A stretch of 64,000 nucleotides of DNA from Hyperoodon ampullatus (lineage: Eukaryota > Chordata > Mammalia > Artiodactyla > Ziphiidae). How positions within the stretch are numbered: the first letter of the stretch is position 1; every line of letters starts with the position of its first letter. The notes under the pieces are model-generated. The model saw nothing but the letters and a program-made list of their open reading frames with translations, was not told the DNA's origin and did not search any database. The DNA lies in assembly GCA_949752795.1 (NCBI GenBank), contig OX457061.1, positions 5,639,239 through 5,703,238 on the forward strand, given 5' to 3'. Of this stretch, positions 10,140 to 20,459 are shown piece after piece. Position numbers and translations under genes: made by a program.

Positions 10140-10328
10140 GGTACACAGGCCTCTCACTGTTGTGGCCCCTCCCGTTGAGGAGCACAGGCTCCGGACGCGC
10201 AGGCTCAGCGGTCATGGCTCACGGGCCCAGCCGCTCCGCGGCATGTGGGATCTTCCCGGACCGGGGCACGAACCCGCGTCCCCAGCATCGGCAGGCGGAC
10301 TCCCAACCACTGCGCCACCAGGGAAGCC
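10110..10328 (-). mobile_element. CHR-type SINE, full length
   Basis: Poly(T) at the left end, head at the right (ccaccagggaagcc). TSD ctgccccagggattctt occurs at 10093-10109 and 10329-10345 with no mismatch. Confidence 0.95.
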
Positions 10329-10544
10329 CTGCCCCAGGGATTCTTAACCATTGCTGTGAGCACCGCTGGAACCAGAATGGGACCCCCAGGCCTGAGTTGG
10401 ACCCCGTCTGCCCCCAGGGCCTGGCACGACCCTGCAGAGGCTCCCAGTGCTCTCGGGTAAGGGCGGTCTCTGAGACCTCAGCTCCTAAGACTCCAGAACT
10501 CCTACATCACTGACCAGCACCTTCTGACCCTCAGGCTTTCCAGG

Positions 10545-10850
10545 TCCCCTCCAGCCCCAGGACTTCGGCACCTGCCGGTCCCTCTGCCTGAAAGGCTCCT
10601 TTGCTCTTCTCACCAGCCTGACTCTTGCTCCTCCTCTAGGGCTCAGACCTCAGGATGATGTCACTTCCGCAGCTTGCCCCGCCCCCTGGCTTCATGGCAC
10701 TTCCAGACCCATCATTACTTTCATGTCCCTCTTTCCCGTCAGGCTGCCGGTCCCAGAGGACAAGAATCCTGTGGCTTCCCGCTCTGTCCCTGACGTGCAC
10801 CCAAGGCAGGGTGTACGCTAGATGGTCCATAGAGTGAATGAATGAGTGTG
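10545..10850 (+). repeat. L2 3' region
   Basis: Pieces such as 'ccagccccaggacttcgg', 'cctgaaaggctcctttgctc', 'ctctagggctcagacctc', 'ccagaggacaagaatcctgt' and '(gaat)n' follow LINE-2 order. Confidence 0.6.
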
Positions 10851-10859
10851 GGAGAGCAG

Positions 10860-11420
10860 ACTGGATCGAGGGAGGGAGGGAAGGAGAAAGAGATCTGGCA
10901 GCGAGGCCCAGGCTGCAGTTGGGCTCTTCTTTGGGGGTGAGGCTGCCCGTAAATGGGGGTGAAGATCAAGGGCAGGGAAGGAGCGCGCAAGCCCATGACC
11001 CATGGCTGGGAAGTGATCTACAAATGCACCTCACCCTTCACGTGGCTTTATTTTGAAAACGTGAACCTTACAAATGTCAGTGAGAGGCTGGGATTCTCAG
11101 CCTGGGGCCACAAGGAGCCATTTGCATTCCTGGTGCCAGCTTAATGGGGCTCTGCAGGGGCTGCGGGAAATTTGTGCCGCCTGCTGGGGCCGGTCCAAGG
11201 CCAGGAGGGTGGGGCACCTGGAGGACAGGGAGATGGGCAGAGGGTAGCTCCCACAGATGAGGGTAGCCATGGGGACCGGGCGGTAAGAGGTCCCCCTTTG
11301 CTGCACCCTTGGATGCTGACCGCTCACCCTCCCTGCCTCGGACAGGGCCTGTCCCTGACCACCTGACACGCAAACCATCAGGCTCCTCCTCACGGGGATC
11401 CTGCTAGGGTGCAGGTATCG
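10860..11420. other. Intergenic, nothing recognised
   Basis: Unique-looking DNA without gene signals. Confidence 0.45.
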
Positions 11421-11424
11421 GCCC

Positions 11425-11530
11425 CACACTTCAGAGAGGGAGACTGAGGCTCAGGAAGCAAAGTAACTTGCCCAGCGTTCCCTGGCTGGGAGGGGTCAGG
11501 TGGGGTTTGAACTCAGTTCTCTGGGATTCT
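11425..11530 (-). repeat. MIR fragment
   Basis: Antisense MIR: 'gagactgaggctcaggaagc', 'aagtaacttgcccagcg', 'gtttgaactcagttctctgg'. Confidence 0.7.
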
Positions 11531-11860
11531 CTAGCAGCCTCCGTGCCTGCCCTCCCCCACCTTTCCCGATTTCCAGAACAAACCACAGGTAGGACGGCCC
11601 CCAGCACGCGTGTCAGATTAGAAGTCCCCCCGAGAGCATCCTGGATGCTCTGCCTGGGCCGCGCAGCACTTGCACATGCGCTGTTCCTGCCACTGGATCA
11701 CCTCCCCTCCACACTCCCTTCCTTTCCAAAACTGTGGCCGATTGTCCATCCTGGTCCCCAGCAGGGAAATTTATCTCTTCAGTGGGGATCATCCTTGCAA
11801 ATCGCCCTTCCCGCACAGCTGTTTCAGGGGTGTGCTGGAGCTGTCAGGCTTCTGTTTGGA

Positions 11861-12012
11861 TGTGTGCGCACGCGCGTGTGCACGTGTGTGTGCATGCATG
11901 AGCGGTGTGTGTTTTGTGAGTGTGAGCCGTGTGTGTGTGAGATCGATGTGGGGTATGGGCAGGTGTGTGTGGTGTGTGCTCGTGTGGGTGTGACTGTGGT
12001 GTGTGTGCTGGG
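11861..12012. repeat. GT-rich alternating purine-pyrimidine tract
   Basis: The first 40 bases (11861-11900) alternate pyrimidine-purine without a break, including CG-rich steps. A looser GT-rich tract follows to about 12012. Confidence 0.9.
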
Positions 12013-13030
12013 ACCTGGGCTGGGGGTGGGCACAGACATGGTCTGAAGGCTGTGGAGCCCTGAGACACGTGGGGTCCAGCAGGCAGGCTCCGTGGGAGGT
12101 AGAGGAGGCAGAGTGGCAGGAACTGATGGGGGGTGAGGGACGCATCCCCTGGAGCCGGAAGTTAGCGGTGCTTGTCCTAGACCCTGTGGCCTGGCCCGGC
12201 TGGGGGCGTGCGGGGCTCCGAGCCTACTGCTAGGATGGAGAGACACCGGATGGGAGCACCTCGCGGAGGGGGGCTTGAGGCCAGAGGCTGGCCCCTGGAG
12301 GACAGTCCCCGAGGGGCACAGGGGGGCGCTGCAGGCTACTCAAATCATGGGGTGCAGGAGTCCACATGAGATGGGGGGCCACAGAGCGGCTGTGGAGGAC
12401 AGCCTTGAAGCCAGCCTCAGGGCTCTCCAGCTGTGTCCTCAGCAAGGGGCAGGGAACCAGCCACTGAGCCCTTCCATCACCCCCAGAACAGGGCTGGCTG
12501 AGGGCGGGGTTGGGGTCTGCCCACTCCCGAAGCCCCTCAACCAGTCAGTGCCCGGGCAACGTTTGTGCGGACTGAACGCCCAGCCCTGTGCCCCGAGCGT
12601 GCGCAGGGCCTCCCCGCATCTTGGAAGCAGCCCCGGGATAAAGGCCACTGCCCCCTCCACAGATGAGGAGACAGGGGTCAGGCAGGGTGACTTACCCAGG
12701 CCCCCAGGGCTCAGAGGTGCTGCTGCTTGGTTTTCAAAATGTGGTTTGTCTCCCAAGCAGAAGCACGGCCTGGCCACGTGGCGTGGGGTCCCCATGGGAG
12801 AGCGGGCAGGGGGCACATGTCACGAGTCTTCCGTGTTCTCCACCCGCAGAAGAGCTGGGACATCTGGACCTCAGGGGTCCCTGCAAGCGAGTGGCACTGG
12901 TTTCGGTCCTGAGTAGGCACGCCTCGGCCCGGTGGCAGGCAGAAGGCGGGCAGGGCAGCCTGCCAGCAGAGACCCCTAAATAACAGGGAGTGACCAGCAT
13001 GACTGCTCCCGTCCCAGCCGGGGGACAGGC
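12013..13030. other. GC-rich intergenic DNA with a MIR piece
   Basis: A MIR antisense fragment lies at about 12655-12735 ('cacagatgaggagacagggg', 'gtgacttacccaggc'). The rest is unrecognised GC-rich sequence. Confidence 0.45.
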
Positions 13031-13034
13031 TCAG

Positions 13035-13390
13035 GCTTCATAAAGCGTGATCGATGGGCCTAATATGGGACTGGAGACGGCGGGCTGGCAGCCCTGGCCC
13101 GGCCTGCCGGCTGCCATTTACCCACATATTTATTTATTTATGCATTCTCCTCCATGGCAAAAGCCCAAAGACAATAAAAGAAATTGAATTGCATATCAGA
13201 TGGGACATCAGAGGGAGATACAGCCATAAATCGCGTCGTATTTATTCCATAAATATCAGCACCTCCCGAATAGCCAGTGCCCGTTATGAAGTTATAATCA
13301 GGAATCTGGTCCCGCGATGCTCACCACCAGTCCCTCTCCCATTAGACAAACGGGCTGAGTCCCCAAAATAAATAAGTACTTCCTCAGGCC
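13035..13390. promoter_or_regulatory. Candidate conserved non-coding element
   Basis: An AT-rich block in GC-rich surroundings with no repeat signature. It is packed with homeobox/MEF2/Fox-like words: 'cataaagcgtgatcgatggg', 'tatttatttatttatgcatt', 'gacaataaaagaaattgaat', 'gccataaatcgcg', 'tttattccataaatatc' and 'gaagttataatcagg'. This is the look of a deeply conserved developmental enhancer, but conservation cannot be measured here. Confidence 0.4.
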
Positions 13391-13593
13391 ACCTGCCCTC
13401 TTTAAGGCAGGCATCTGGTCACCCGGGCTGCCTTCACCCAGAGTAAGGGGCGGGGTCCTCGAGAAAGGGCAGGTGGTAGCTGGAATTACAAGGTGCCCAG
13501 GCCCCGATGCAGTGAGCCCATGGAGGGAAGTAGGTTTCTGCAGGCCCTTTGCTTCCACCTGCACACCTACCACCCTGGCACCTGGTTGGAGCC

Positions 13594-13705
13594 TGGATTC
13601 TTTCTCTTTCATCCTATGACAGTTTTGTTCCCAAGATGTAATTCACATCTTGGATTCTTTCTCTTTCATCCTATGACAGTTTTTTTCCCAAGATGTAATT
13701 CACAT
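13594..13705. repeat. 57-bp direct tandem duplication
   Basis: The unit at 13594-13650 is repeated at 13651-13705. The copies differ by a single base in a T run (gttttgttccc versus gtttttttccc) and at the last bases. The unit spans the junction between unique DNA and the antisense L1 that follows. Confidence 0.93.
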
Positions 13706-14390
13706 TCAGTGAAATGCACACATAAATACATAGCTTGATGAATTTTTACCTGAGTATGTAAAAACACCACCAGGATCAAGACCAAGAACGTTTGTCACTG
13801 GGGAAAGTTCCCTCATGCTCCCTCCCTGTCATTAACACCTTTCCAAAGGAAGCTGCATTTCTGTCACTGTAGGTCACTTTGCAGGTTCTAGAACTTCAGA
13901 AAAATGCATTCATATAATATGTACTCTTTTGTGTCTGTTTTCTAATTTGTTTGACATTAGTGTATAGGAGATGCATCCATGTCACTGTATGTATCAGGGG
14001 TTCCTTCTTTTTCATTGCTGTGTAGTATCTCATTGTGTGGATACACCATTTTTTCATCCATTCTCCTGTGGATGGACATTTGAGCTGTTTCTAATTTGGG
14101 GCTATTGTGAATAAAGCTGCTTGTATGTGTCTTTTTGTGAATATAAGCACTCATTTCTCTACGGTATATGGCTGTGAGTGGAATTGTTGTGTTGTAGGGT
14201 AGAGGTACATTTAACTTTACCAGAAACTGCCAAGAACGTCTTCCAAGTGGCCGTAACATTACATGCCCACAGCAACATATGAGAGTTCTGGTTGCTGCAG
14301 GTGCATGTCAACACTTGGTTATGTCTGTCTTTAATTTTAGCCACTCTGGTGGCTATGTACTAGATCTCTTTGTGGTTTTAACGTGTATTT
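13620..14390 (-). repeat. Old L1 3' region, antisense
   Basis: 'aagatgtaattcacattcag', 'gctgtgtagtatctcattgt', 'atggacatttgagctgtttc', 'gctattgtgaataaagctgc' and 'ggctgtgagtggaattg' are the antisense of the L1M 3' region. Confidence 0.75.
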
Positions 14391-14394
14391 TCAC

Positions 14395-14750
14395 CACCGA
14401 CTCTTACCTAGATGACTGCACTGACCTCCCACCTGGGGTCCCTGGGCTGACTTCCTGTCCCCGGCAGTCCATCCCGCACTCCGTAGCCAGAGGGACCCTG
14501 TTGTCAGGTCAAGACCCTCCTCTGCTCAGAACCCTCCCATAGCTCCCAGCTCACTGAAAGTAAACGCTGAGGTCCTGATGGGTCCTGCTGTGCTCGGGCC
14601 TTCCCCCACCATTGTCATCTGTCCCTCCTTCCCTGGTGCCAGCTCTCCAAGGGCAGCACCTGTGTTTTGCTCCCTGTTGCATCCCCATAGCCTAGGTCAG
14701 CGCCTGGCACAGAGCAGAGGCTCAGTCAATACTGGCTGAACAGTTGAAAC
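14395..14750 (+). repeat. L2 3' region
   Basis: 'gatgactgcactgacctccc', 'tctgctcagaaccctcccat', 'tgttgcatccccatagccta' and 'cgcctggcacagagcagagg' follow LINE-2 order. It lies between two antisense L1 pieces. Confidence 0.75.
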
Positions 14751-14789
14751 GAGTCAGTGGCAGGCAACATGGCATTTAGCAGAGCCCCT

Positions 14790-14945
14790 GTTCTGAATGG
14801 ACATGAAACTCATAACGTAGAAGTAAGCATTTTAAAGCACACAGTCCAGTGGCACGTACCGCATTCACACTGTTGTGCAACCACCATCCCTGTCTTGTTC
14901 CAGATGACAGCAGTTTTGACGTGGCCTCCTCAACTTCTGATGTGA
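14790..14945 (-). repeat. Old L1 fragment, antisense
   Basis: 'cacacagtccagtggcacgt', 'cattcacactgttgtgcaac' and 'caccatccctgtcttgttcc' match the same L1 3' segment seen at 471 and 28130. Confidence 0.7.
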
Positions 14946-14968
14946 CCTTAACAGTCTCCCCTCTTTAT

Positions 14969-15162
14969 TTTTTTTTATTTTTATTTTTTGCGGTACGCGG
15001 GCCTCTCACTGTTGTGGCCTCTCCCGTTGCGGAGCACAGGCTCCGGACGCTCAGGCTCAGCGGCCATGGCTCACGGGCCCAGCCACTCCGCGGCATGTGG
15101 GATCTTCCCGCGTCCCCTGCATCAGCAGGCGGACTCTCAACCACTGCGCCACCAGGGAAGCC
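14969..15162 (-). mobile_element. CHR-type SINE with an internal deletion
   Basis: Flanked by the TSD ctcccctctttat (14956-14968 and 15163-15175). Compared with its neighbours it lacks about 17-18 bases near the B-box (the 'gaccggggcacgaac' part), so 'gatcttcccg' is joined straight to 'cgtcccctgc'. The B-box copy is therefore broken. Confidence 0.92.
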
Positions 15163-15179
15163 CTCCCCTCTTTATATTT

Positions 15180-15600
15180 TTAAACAACTAAATGTCTTTG
15201 AGTTTCCAGCTCCCAGCCCTGAGTCTTCCTGTATCCTGGAGCTCTCTCCTACGGTGTTTACAGATGGTCCAAACGTCCCACTGTGAAGGTTGGCTGACCG
15301 GGGGCTCCCATCCCCGTGCCCAGAGCACCCCCCTCCACGTGGCCTTCCCAGGGGCCTGATGCAGAGACTGGGGGCAGGGAAGTGGCTGGTTGTCCCTCCC
15401 ACCTCCCCCCACCAACACACACACTGTTGGCCACTCTGCCTGGGCCCACAAGTCCCCTAGAGGTGGGACAGTCCTGGGCAAACCTGGGCTCTGCCGTCCC
15501 ACAGCCCTGCCCGCCTCCCTCACACCCCCGGCCTCCCTCTTGGACCCGCAGGAATCTTTCCTTTCCTTTGGCTGATAACCGGGGGAGGGGAGGACGACCC
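15180..15600. other. Intergenic, nothing recognised
   Basis: C-rich unique-looking DNA. Confidence 0.45.
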
Positions 15601-15604
15601 AATT

Positions 15605-15890
15605 TCTTTGGCAACAAATAAAGAGCTGCCATGATTAAGAGCGGGGGAGAAAGTTTAAAGGAGGAAAAATACCTTGGCTAATGCCATCTCCTGCGTCTTT
15701 ATATTCTGAAGCGGGTCGTTCTGGATGCGGGCAGAAGGCCTGATTTAATATCCTCATGGAAAATACTGCACCTGATCCAATTACCACGGGAATTTTGATA
15801 CAGTCCGCAGTCAAGTTGAAAGATTCAGAGGCACTCACCGTGGGAATAAACACAGAGACTGAATTACCCGGACGCCTCTGGGGGGTGTTA
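15605..15890. promoter_or_regulatory. Candidate conserved non-coding element
   Basis: Non-repetitive block with many transcription-factor-like words: 'ggcaacaaataaagagctgc', 'catgattaagagc', 'cttggctaatgcc', 'cctgatttaatatcctc', 'cacctgatccaattaccacg'. It contrasts with the C-rich DNA on both sides. This is inference from texture only. Confidence 0.35.
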
Positions 15891-16279
15891 AGCAGTTCGG
15901 GTCGCTGTGAGGGCACCTCAAGCCGGGCTGGGGGGCCCGACGGAGGCCAGTTTGCTGTAGCCGGCCCTGCGGCCATGCTTCTCTGTCCCTTGGGCTGCCC
16001 TCCACGCTGTACTCCAGGCCAGCAGAAGGCCCTCGGCTTGGGGTCCTGGTATGGCAGGCCAGGGGGTCCACACACGTGCCAGGGCCCAAGCAGGCCCTGG
16101 AGGAGGTCCTCCTTGATGTCCAGCCCCTCCCCCACTCCATCCTTGCCAACCCTGCCCAGGCTGCCAACTGAACCCACCTCAGCGCACCCAGCTGGCTCCG
16201 TTTTCCAGCCACTAGGCTGGCCCGGGCTCCAGCTCCCTCACCTGGACGCCAAAGGCAGCCCCTCTCTGGTCTCCCTGTC

Positions 16280-16560
16280 TCGTCTTGCTGCCCGCCCATG
16301 ATGGCCGGCTTACAAACGTAAGTCTAACCAAGTCTCTTCCATGCTCAGAGCCCTTCAGTCGCCTCCAGCTGTTTCCAGGAGAAAGTCCAAAGGCAGGAAG
16401 CACCTCCGGGGGGTGCTGCCCATCCTGGTCCCGTTCCCCACTCCAGCCTGCCCCCCATCTCCCGCCCTTGCACCCACCCGGCCTCCCCTGTCCCCAGTCC
16501 AGTCCAGGTCTTCCTGCTGCGCACGCTCTGAGCCCCTGTCCTCTGCCTGCAAAGCATTGG
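16280..16560 (+). repeat. L2 fragment
   Basis: 'aagtctcttccatgctcaga', 'cccttcagtcgcctccagct' and 'ggagaaagtccaaaggcagg' resemble the L2 segment 'ccctgcttaaaaccctccag...aaagtccaaactcc'. The bases between 15890 and 16280 are unrecognised. Confidence 0.5.
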
Positions 16561-16679
16561 TCATGACAATCAATATTACAAAACCATTTGAGGACTGTAT
16601 GTGGAAATCCATCTCCCCCCACTGGATTTGGGTTACACAGGGGTTGGACGGGCCAGAGGCTACTGAGTCTCTGTCCCAT

Positions 16680-16965
16680 GTTGGCCATGCAGCCTCGAGC
16701 AAGTCTCTAGACTCTCTGAGCCTCAGTTGACTATCTGCACAATGGGACAATAATGTCTACTTCCCAGAGGTGGGAGGATGGAGGAGATACTGAAGGAAAA
16801 GAGCGTGATGAAGAGCCAAAGTCCTGCCACCAGGCTCTTCGGAGCCACGTCCCAGCTTTGCCACCCACAGCTCTGTGTCTCAGCCTCCTCGTCTGTGAAA
16901 TGGGTTGTTCTGGCCATCTCATGAGTTAATATCCCTGGTGTTAATAACACCATAGCCGTGTTAGC
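16680..16965 (+). repeat. Two MIR pieces in the same orientation
   Basis: The first at 16690-16775 reads 'gagcaagtctctagactctc', 'tgagcctcagttgactatct'. The second at 16850-16965 reads 'tcagcctcctcgtctgtgaa', 'atgggttgttctgg', 'catgagttaatat'. Confidence 0.65.
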
Positions 16966-17356
16966 TTTTGTTACCTTGTTGGGTACCTTGAACACTTCCT
17001 AGTTACGACAGGAGCTCCTTCTCCCCTTGAACAGGAGGGCCAACTAAAGGCCTCGGGGCAGCCCCATCATTAGAGACCAAGGCCAGGATCAAAGGGCCAA
17101 GTGCTTCCCGCTGAAGCCAGACATTAGCCTGTTAACCATAAACCCATGAATACAGCCAGGCCTGTCACCTCCAGAGCTCACCTTGGGGAAAGGACATGGC
17201 ATGTGGGGTACACGGGAGGGATAAGTTTTGAACGGGGGCAGGAATGTAGGCTTGTGATTGGTTTGCTCCCTGGGTGACTTTTGTGCACAGAAAAGATGCC
17301 TGAGACAATGACTTTGACTTTACACATTCAGATTTGATTCATGAATGTGCCATGTT
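16966..17356. other. Intergenic, nothing recognised
   Basis: Unique-looking DNA, moderately AT-rich. Confidence 0.45.
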
Positions 17357-17370
17357 ACAAAATGCTCTTC

Positions 17371-17499
17371 TGGGACTTCCCCGGCAGTTCAGTGGTTAGG
17401 ACTTGGCGCTTTCACTGCGGAGGGCTTGGGTTCAATCCCTGGTTGGAGAATTAAGATCCCGTAAGCCACGTGGTGTGGCCAAAAAAAAAACCAAACACA
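17371..17499 (+). mobile_element. Short CHR-type SINE, diverged
   Basis: 'gggacttccccggcagttca', 'ggttcaatccctggttggag', 'cgtggtgtggcc', then an A-rich tail. The flanks aaaatgctcttct (17358-17370) and aaaatgttgttct form an imperfect TSD. Confidence 0.82.
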
Positions 17500-17990
17500 A
17501 AAATGTTGTTCTTTCTTAAGTTTTTAAGTTCACCTTACATCTTACTATTCTATTTCTATATTTATAAATTAACACAACTGAACTGTCTCTTTTAAGGGCC
17601 ATTTGATTACTCTTTGGTCCCATTTACAAAACTAGTTAATCAAACTCCTTTAAGGATTTGAAACTGCATAAATAAATTGAATATATCCAGTTTTCTTTTA
17701 AGTACTTCAACGATCTGACTGAGAAGGCAGCCTCTCAGCAACATTAAGTACATCCTTTGCACATCTAATACACGGAATTTGTAAATGTGGTAAACTCCAG
17801 CACTGTTTACAAACTTCCTAAGAGTATAACCTGAAATCCCAAGTCTAAATCAAGTACTCAATTTCATATTTTAAATTCGAATTGCAAGGCTTGACTAGTG
17901 CTTTAATCAGCAAATCCTGAAACCTACAAATGCTTAAGCCACCCAACCTGTACACACTGAAGACGAAGATATTAATGTTGTTTTGATTCT
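17500..17990. other. AT-rich island of unknown origin
   Basis: About 490 bases of clearly AT-rich, non-simple sequence between two SINEs in a GC-rich region. No long open frame is present. Texture resembles a gene 3' UTR or a conserved element (e.g. 'gtaaatgtggtaaactccag', 'aactagttaatcaaactcc'). I could not assign it to a named repeat. Confidence 0.4.
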
Positions 17991-17993
17991 CTT

Positions 17994-18195
17994 TTTTTTT
18001 TTTTTTGCGGTACACGGGCCTCTCACTGCTGTGGCCTCTCCCGTTGCGGAGCACAGGCTCCGGACGCGCAGGCTCAGCGGCTATGGCTCACGGGCCCAGC
18101 CGCTCCGCGGCATGTGGGATCTTCCCCCGGGGTATGAACCCGCGTCCCCTGCATCGGCCGGCGGACTCTCAACCACTGCGCCACCAGGGAAGCCC
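17994..18195 (-). mobile_element. CHR-type SINE
   Basis: TSD near tgttttgattctctt (left) and tgttttgattttctt (right, from 18196). There is a small deletion in the B-box region ('cttcccccggggtatgaacc'). Confidence 0.92.
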
Positions 18196-18220
18196 TGTTT
18201 TGATTTTCTTAAAAGTGCCT

Positions 18221-18344
18221 TTTTTTTTTTTCCCTGTGGCTGCACCGTGCAGCATGTGGGATCTTAGTTCCCTGACCAAGGATCGAACCAGTGTCCCCTG
18301 CAGTGGAAGCACGGAGTCTTAACCACTGGACGGCCAGGGAAGTC
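18221..18344 (-). mobile_element. Short CHR-type SINE, diverged
   Basis: Minus-strand copy with 'ccctgaccaaggatcgaacc', 'gtgtcccctgcagtggaagc' and 'ccactggacggccagggaag'. The flanks aaaagtgcct and aaaggtgcct form an imperfect TSD. It is only about 25 bases from the SINE at 17994, so this is an insertion hot spot. Confidence 0.85.
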
Positions 18345-18349
18345 ACAAA

Positions 18350-19215
18350 GGTGCCTGTTCTTAATTCTAAAGCTTCTTGAGGCTGAAAGAAGTTAACCCA
18401 GCATGGAAAGATCAGGTTCCCGGGGCTCCCTGGCTGGTGGGGCTGTGCCCCTGGGCCCTTCATTCTCCTCTCTGCTCAGCCCAGCCTGAAGCCCTCCATC
18501 CTCTCCACCCCCTCCCCAGTAGATTGGATTCAGCTAATCAGTTTACTGATTCCTTCTGTCCTGAGCTCTTCATATCCCTCCGCTCAGTTAGGGCTGCTGC
18601 CGTGGAGGACTCCTAATGACAGGTGATTGGATTCTGTGTGTCTCTCAGGGATTCTGTCACAGTTCTGAGGTCACCACGAGGACAGGAGGTGGGTAGAAAG
18701 CCTGGCCACCACCCAGGAAGAGGCCCAGAGTAGGAGGAGGGGGAGGTCATGAGGAGACTGGGGCTCTCCGAGGGCCGTGGACCCTCGTGGAGACTCCGGT
18801 GTCCCCACCGTTAATTGCAGGCCCTGCATCCCCTGCTGCTGAAGCCACGGATACTTGGGCCGGCTTGAAGAAGGCAGGCTCTGGGGAAGACCTTGGGCTT
18901 CGAATCACAGCAGCCTGGCAGGATTGCACTGCCTTGCCCTCCCTGCTGAGTGCTGTGGGCAGTAGCTCACTCTCTGAGCCCCACCCGTTACACAAACCAA
19001 CAGCAAACAGGGTCTAACGCTTCCTCCTGGGCATCGCTGCTGCAACACTGAACAGGGGCTGGTGCCCCGCAGGCTCTGCGGAAACATCAGTCCCCTTCCC
19101 TTCCAGAGGGTGGGGTGGGGACAGAAACAGGCCTGGCATCCACACTAGCCCCTTTCATCGCTGAGCGCTTCCTAGGGGCCAGGTTCATGGGAGGAACTGT
19201 CCACACCGTCTCTTG
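18350..19215. other. Intergenic, nothing strong recognised
   Basis: A possible MIR remnant occurs near 18880-18990 ('cttcgaatcacagcagcctg'). The rest is unrecognised. Confidence 0.4.
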
Positions 19216-19219
19216 TCTG

Positions 19220-19365
19220 ATGTCTCCACAACCCCATGAAGGCTGTAACTGGTGTCTGGTCAGTCCTGGGGCTCAGCAAAGTGAAGTAACTTGCCCAACG
19301 TCACACAGCTTAGCAACAGCGGAGCTGAGGTTCGCACTCAGGCAGGTCTGACCCCTCGGGCCCCC
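19220..19365 (-). repeat. MIR fragment
   Basis: Antisense MIR: 'gctcagcaaagtgaagtaac', 'ttgcccaacgtcacacagct', 'agcaacagcggagctgaggt'. Confidence 0.75.
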
Positions 19366-20309
19366 GGTCTTGGCCCATGTGCTGCCCTTCCCCAGGGCTC
19401 TGGACCTCCAAATTCGGGCCAGGGCCGAACGAGACGGCAAGCAGCAGGGGGGAGCAGCCGTGACCGAGCTCCTTCCACAGTGGAGAGGATTTCGGTCCAT
19501 CAGCTCGTCACCCTCTCCTCAATTATCTTGCCACCGGGAACCTGAGAGAATCAAATCTGCTGCAAAGGCAGCGTCTCGCAGATGAAAGCTGCAGCTTGCA
19601 AGCCAGGCTGACAGCCCCGTGGCAGGGGTGCCCGCCGTCCCAGCCTCTCCTGGCGGGACCCGCTGGAGGGTGGGCACCGTAGGTGTGGGTGGGGTCGGCC
19701 CTACAGCCTCTCCTCCCTGCCCGCCAGTGGTGGGCAGGGAAGATTGTCTTGGTAACTTGGGCTGAGCGGATGTTAGTCATCTTCTTGGGATTTTTTTCCC
19801 TGTGATGAAAGGGGCAGCGAGGGGCGTGGGGCAGGGGGAGGGGTGGGGTCAGAGGCAGAAGGAGGCTGACGCCCTCCTTCCACAGGGGCTGCTGACTTCA
19901 TAAGAATAAAGGCAGCTCTGACGGTGCAGGAAACACCAACTGAAGGTTTGAGATGTGGCCTGGAGGCCGGGGAAGCCAGGCCCAGGTGTGAGGAAAGTCC
20001 TCAGGTCCCAAATACCCACCCCAGGCGGGGACAGAGCCTTGGAGGGACCAGTGTGAGTCGGGGCTCCTAAGAGGCGGGCACGGCCGGCCAGTGGTTAGAG
20101 TTCAGCTCTGGTTGGCCGTGAGTCCCCTCTTGTCACAGGCTGGGCGGCCTTTTCCTCATCAGAACTGGGGGAGTAGTGGCATCCCTCCCCGGGGTTGGGG
20201 GGTGGGGGTTGAGTGAGAGAGCACAGTGAGGCCCTTAGTGGGGCCCCATCCAACGGCCAGCACTGCCCTCATCGTGGATGTGGTGGGGGGTGGCCTCGCC
20301 CCAGCCTGA
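19366..20309. other. Intergenic, nothing recognised
   Basis: GC-rich DNA without gene signals or clear repeats. Confidence 0.45.
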
Positions 20310-20317
20310 CCTTTTCT

Positions 20318-20444
20318 TTTTTTTTTTTTTTTGGCCGTTCCACGCGGTACATGGGATCTCTTCGTTCCTCAACCAGGGATTGAATCCACACCCCCTGCAT
20401 TGGAAGCGAGGAGTCTTAACCACTGGATCGCCAGGGAAGTCCCT
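20318..20444 (-). mobile_element. Short CHR-type SINE, diverged
   Basis: 'tcctcaaccagggattgaat', 'ccctgcattggaagcgagga' and 'ccactggatcgccagggaag'. The flank ccttttctttttttt occurs on both sides (about 20310 and 20445), consistent with a TSD. Confidence 0.85.
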
Positions 20445-20459
20445 CCTTTTCTTTTTTTG

